Assembly: GCA_905480085.1 (NCBI GenBank) | Contig: CAJQPD010000377.1 | Coordinates: 1 to 6,864, forward strand | Direction of reading: 5' to 3' | From: an uncultured Acidimicrobiia bacterium | GTDB taxonomy: Bacteria; Actinomycetota; Acidimicrobiia; Spongiisociales; JAENVV01 | Length of the DNA stretch: 6,864 nt | Part shown: piece after piece, positions 5,915 through 6,864 of the stretch | How positions within the stretch are numbered: the stretch's first letter is position 1 | Layout of the letters: every line of letters starts with the position of its first letter | Made by a program: the position numbers and the translations under genes | The notes under the pieces: model-generated | The model's database searches: none | Told to the model about the DNA's origin: nothing | What the model saw: only the letters and a program-made list of their open reading frames with translations

Positions 5915-6864
5915 TCACCTCTTCCTGCTGTTGTTCTTTCGTTGCGGTCGCGTGCCTGGCATTCCGGGTAGCCCGGGGATGCTTTTGCCAGCGGCCAACA
6001 TCTTCATCATCTTTTGTGTCTCGCCGAACTGCTTCAGCAAGGCGTTGACCTGCTGAGGACTCGTTCCAGAGCCCCGCGCAATCCTCCGTTTACGACTTCC
6101 GTCGATCAACCGAGGGCTGTGCCGTTCTTCAGGTGTCATCGATCTAATGATCGCTTCAACCCGGCCCAAGTCCTTGTCGGATATTTCGACATCTCGTAGG
6201 GCCTCGTTGGCGCCTGGAAGCATAGCAAGCAATCCCTGAAGTGGCCCCATCCGCCGGATCTGTTGGAACTGGGCGAGGAAGTCCTCAAGATCAAATTCGG
6301 CCTTCCGGAGCTTTTCGGCCATCTGCTCAGCCTCTTCGAGGTCCCAGGTTTCCTCGGCCTTTTCAATGAGGGTGAGTACATCGCCCATCCCGAGAATGCG
6401 CGATGCCATGCGCTCTGGATAGAACACCTCGAAATCATTGAGTGACTCTCCGACCGCCGCAAACTTGATGGGTCGGCCGGTGACCTCCCGCACCGAGATG
6501 GCAGCTCCACCCCGGGAATCGCCGTCAAGTTTCGAAAGGATGAAGCCGGTGAGGTCGGTGTATTCAAGAAAGCCCTGCGCAACGTTGACGGCATCCTGGC
6601 CGGTCATGGCGTCCACCACGAGGAGGACCTCGTCGGGGTTGGAGATCTTGCGAATGTCCGCCAGCTCGTCCATCAGCGCTTTGTCAACAGCCAACCGTCC
6701 GGCGGTGTCGACAATGACCACGTCATGTCCAGCCCTGACCGCTTCCTTCATCGCCGCCTTCACGACCTTGCCCGGCTTGGACTTTCGCTCCGAATACACG
6801 CGGATGCCGATGCTCGCCCCGAGCGTTTCCAGTTGGTCGATGGCTGCCGGGCGGGCGAGGTCAG
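5915..6864 (-). CDS. ffh: Signal recognition particle GTPase Ffh, 5' end missing
   Basis: Ffh binds signal peptides of nascent membrane proteins together with the SRP RNA and docks with FtsY, using GTP. The window holds the last 315 residues, open to the right edge. It begins in the G domain at DLARPAAIDQLETLG, just after the P-loop region, which is outside. Visible motifs are VDTAGR (residues 51-56 of the fragment), SKLDGDSRGGAA (110-121, the guanine-specificity loop) and AVGESLNDFEVF (136-147). The methionine-rich M domain follows from about residue 170, with the SRP RNA-binding helix-turn-helix segment RKRRIARGSGTS (257-268) and the signal-peptide-groove helix near TQKMMKML. The tail is basic (RPQRKNNSRKR). 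It heads the operon in this window, with rpsP 4 bp downstream. An in-frame GTG at 6799 is internal, not a start. Confidence 0.97.
   Translation of the reverse strand, partial: DLARPAAIDQLETLGASIGIRVYSERKSKPGKVVKAAMKEAVRAGHDVVIVDTAGRLAVDKALMDELADIRKISNPDEVLLVVDAMTGQDAVNVAQGFLEYTDLTGFILSKLDGDSRGGAAISVREVTGRPIKFAAVGESLNDFEVFYPERMASRILGMGDVLTLIEKAEETWDLEEAEQMAEKLRKAEFDLEDFLAQFQQIRRMGPLQGLLAMLPGANEALRDVEISDKDLGRVEAIIRSMTPEERHSPRLIDGSRKRRIARGSGTSPQQVNALLKQFGETQKMMKMLAAGKSIPGLPGMPGTRPQRKNNSRKR
5916..5921 (-). promoter_or_regulatory. Shine-Dalgarno sequence of rpsP inside the ffh stop region
   Basis: The minus strand reads GAGGTG followed by AGCAG and the rpsP ATG, giving five-base spacing. The motif overlaps the ffh TGA stop (5915-5917), which fixes the rpsP start and suggests that ribosomes finishing ffh can re-initiate on rpsP. 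Confidence 0.75.

Noticed and set aside
6797..6799. GTG as a possible start of ffh
   Set aside because: The frame continues upstream to the edge with DLARPAAIDQLETLG, a conserved Ffh G-domain segment, so the GTG is an internal valine and the gene is truncated by the window.
1..6864. CRISPR arrays, tRNA genes, insertion sequences and toxin-antitoxin pairs
   Set aside because: No spaced direct repeats, cloverleaf-like segments, transposase motifs or paired small genes of that kind were seen on reading both strands.

Overview
The window looks like bacterial chromosome of an actinobacterial (Actinomycetota) type. The evidence is high-GC coding sequence with strong GC bias at third positions, GTG and TTG starts, a perfect TATAAT box placed for a leaderless transcript, coenzyme F420 genes, and a histidine kinase resembling the MacS/PspC-linked actinobacterial group. 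Separate cofG and cofH genes, instead of the fused fbiC usual in Mycobacterium and Streptomyces, suggest a deeper-branching lineage such as Acidimicrobiia. That placement is inference, and a Chloroflexota-like relative is not excluded. Genes fill almost the whole window; no stretch above 60 bp lacks one.

Right side (about 4759-6864, minus strand, read right to left): a conserved translation and protein-export operon. It holds the 3' part of ffh (SRP GTPase), rpsP (ribosomal protein S16), khpA (KH-domain RNA-binding protein) and rimM (16S rRNA maturation factor), with gaps of 4, 3 and 24 bp. The trmD and rplS genes that commonly follow rimM are absent at this point. A small plus-strand gene for a two-helix membrane protein converges on rimM instead, with only 5 bp between the stop codons.

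Left side (1-4434, minus strand): cofG and cofH, the two radical SAM subunits of the F420 chromophore (FO) synthase, lie 9 bp apart in the same order as the two halves of FbiC. After 46 bp comes a pyridoxamine-5'-phosphate-oxidase-like flavin-binding protein. Its stop codon overlaps by one base the start of a membrane sensor histidine kinase, which runs off the left edge before its ATPase domain. These four genes could form one transcript beginning in the 58-bp divergent region 4435-4492.

The most unusual item is CofH. It carries about 250 extra N-terminal residues of unknown function ahead of a normal-looking radical SAM domain, with no ATG or GTG at the domain boundary that would allow a conventional short start. 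Part of the extension has a beta/alpha rhythm faintly like archaeal-type dehydroquinate synthase II. Other points worth attention are the leaderless promoter of the small membrane protein, the break of the rimM-trmD-rplS order, and the TTG start of rimM beside a perfect inverted repeat. I found no mobile element, CRISPR array, tRNA, rRNA or riboswitch.
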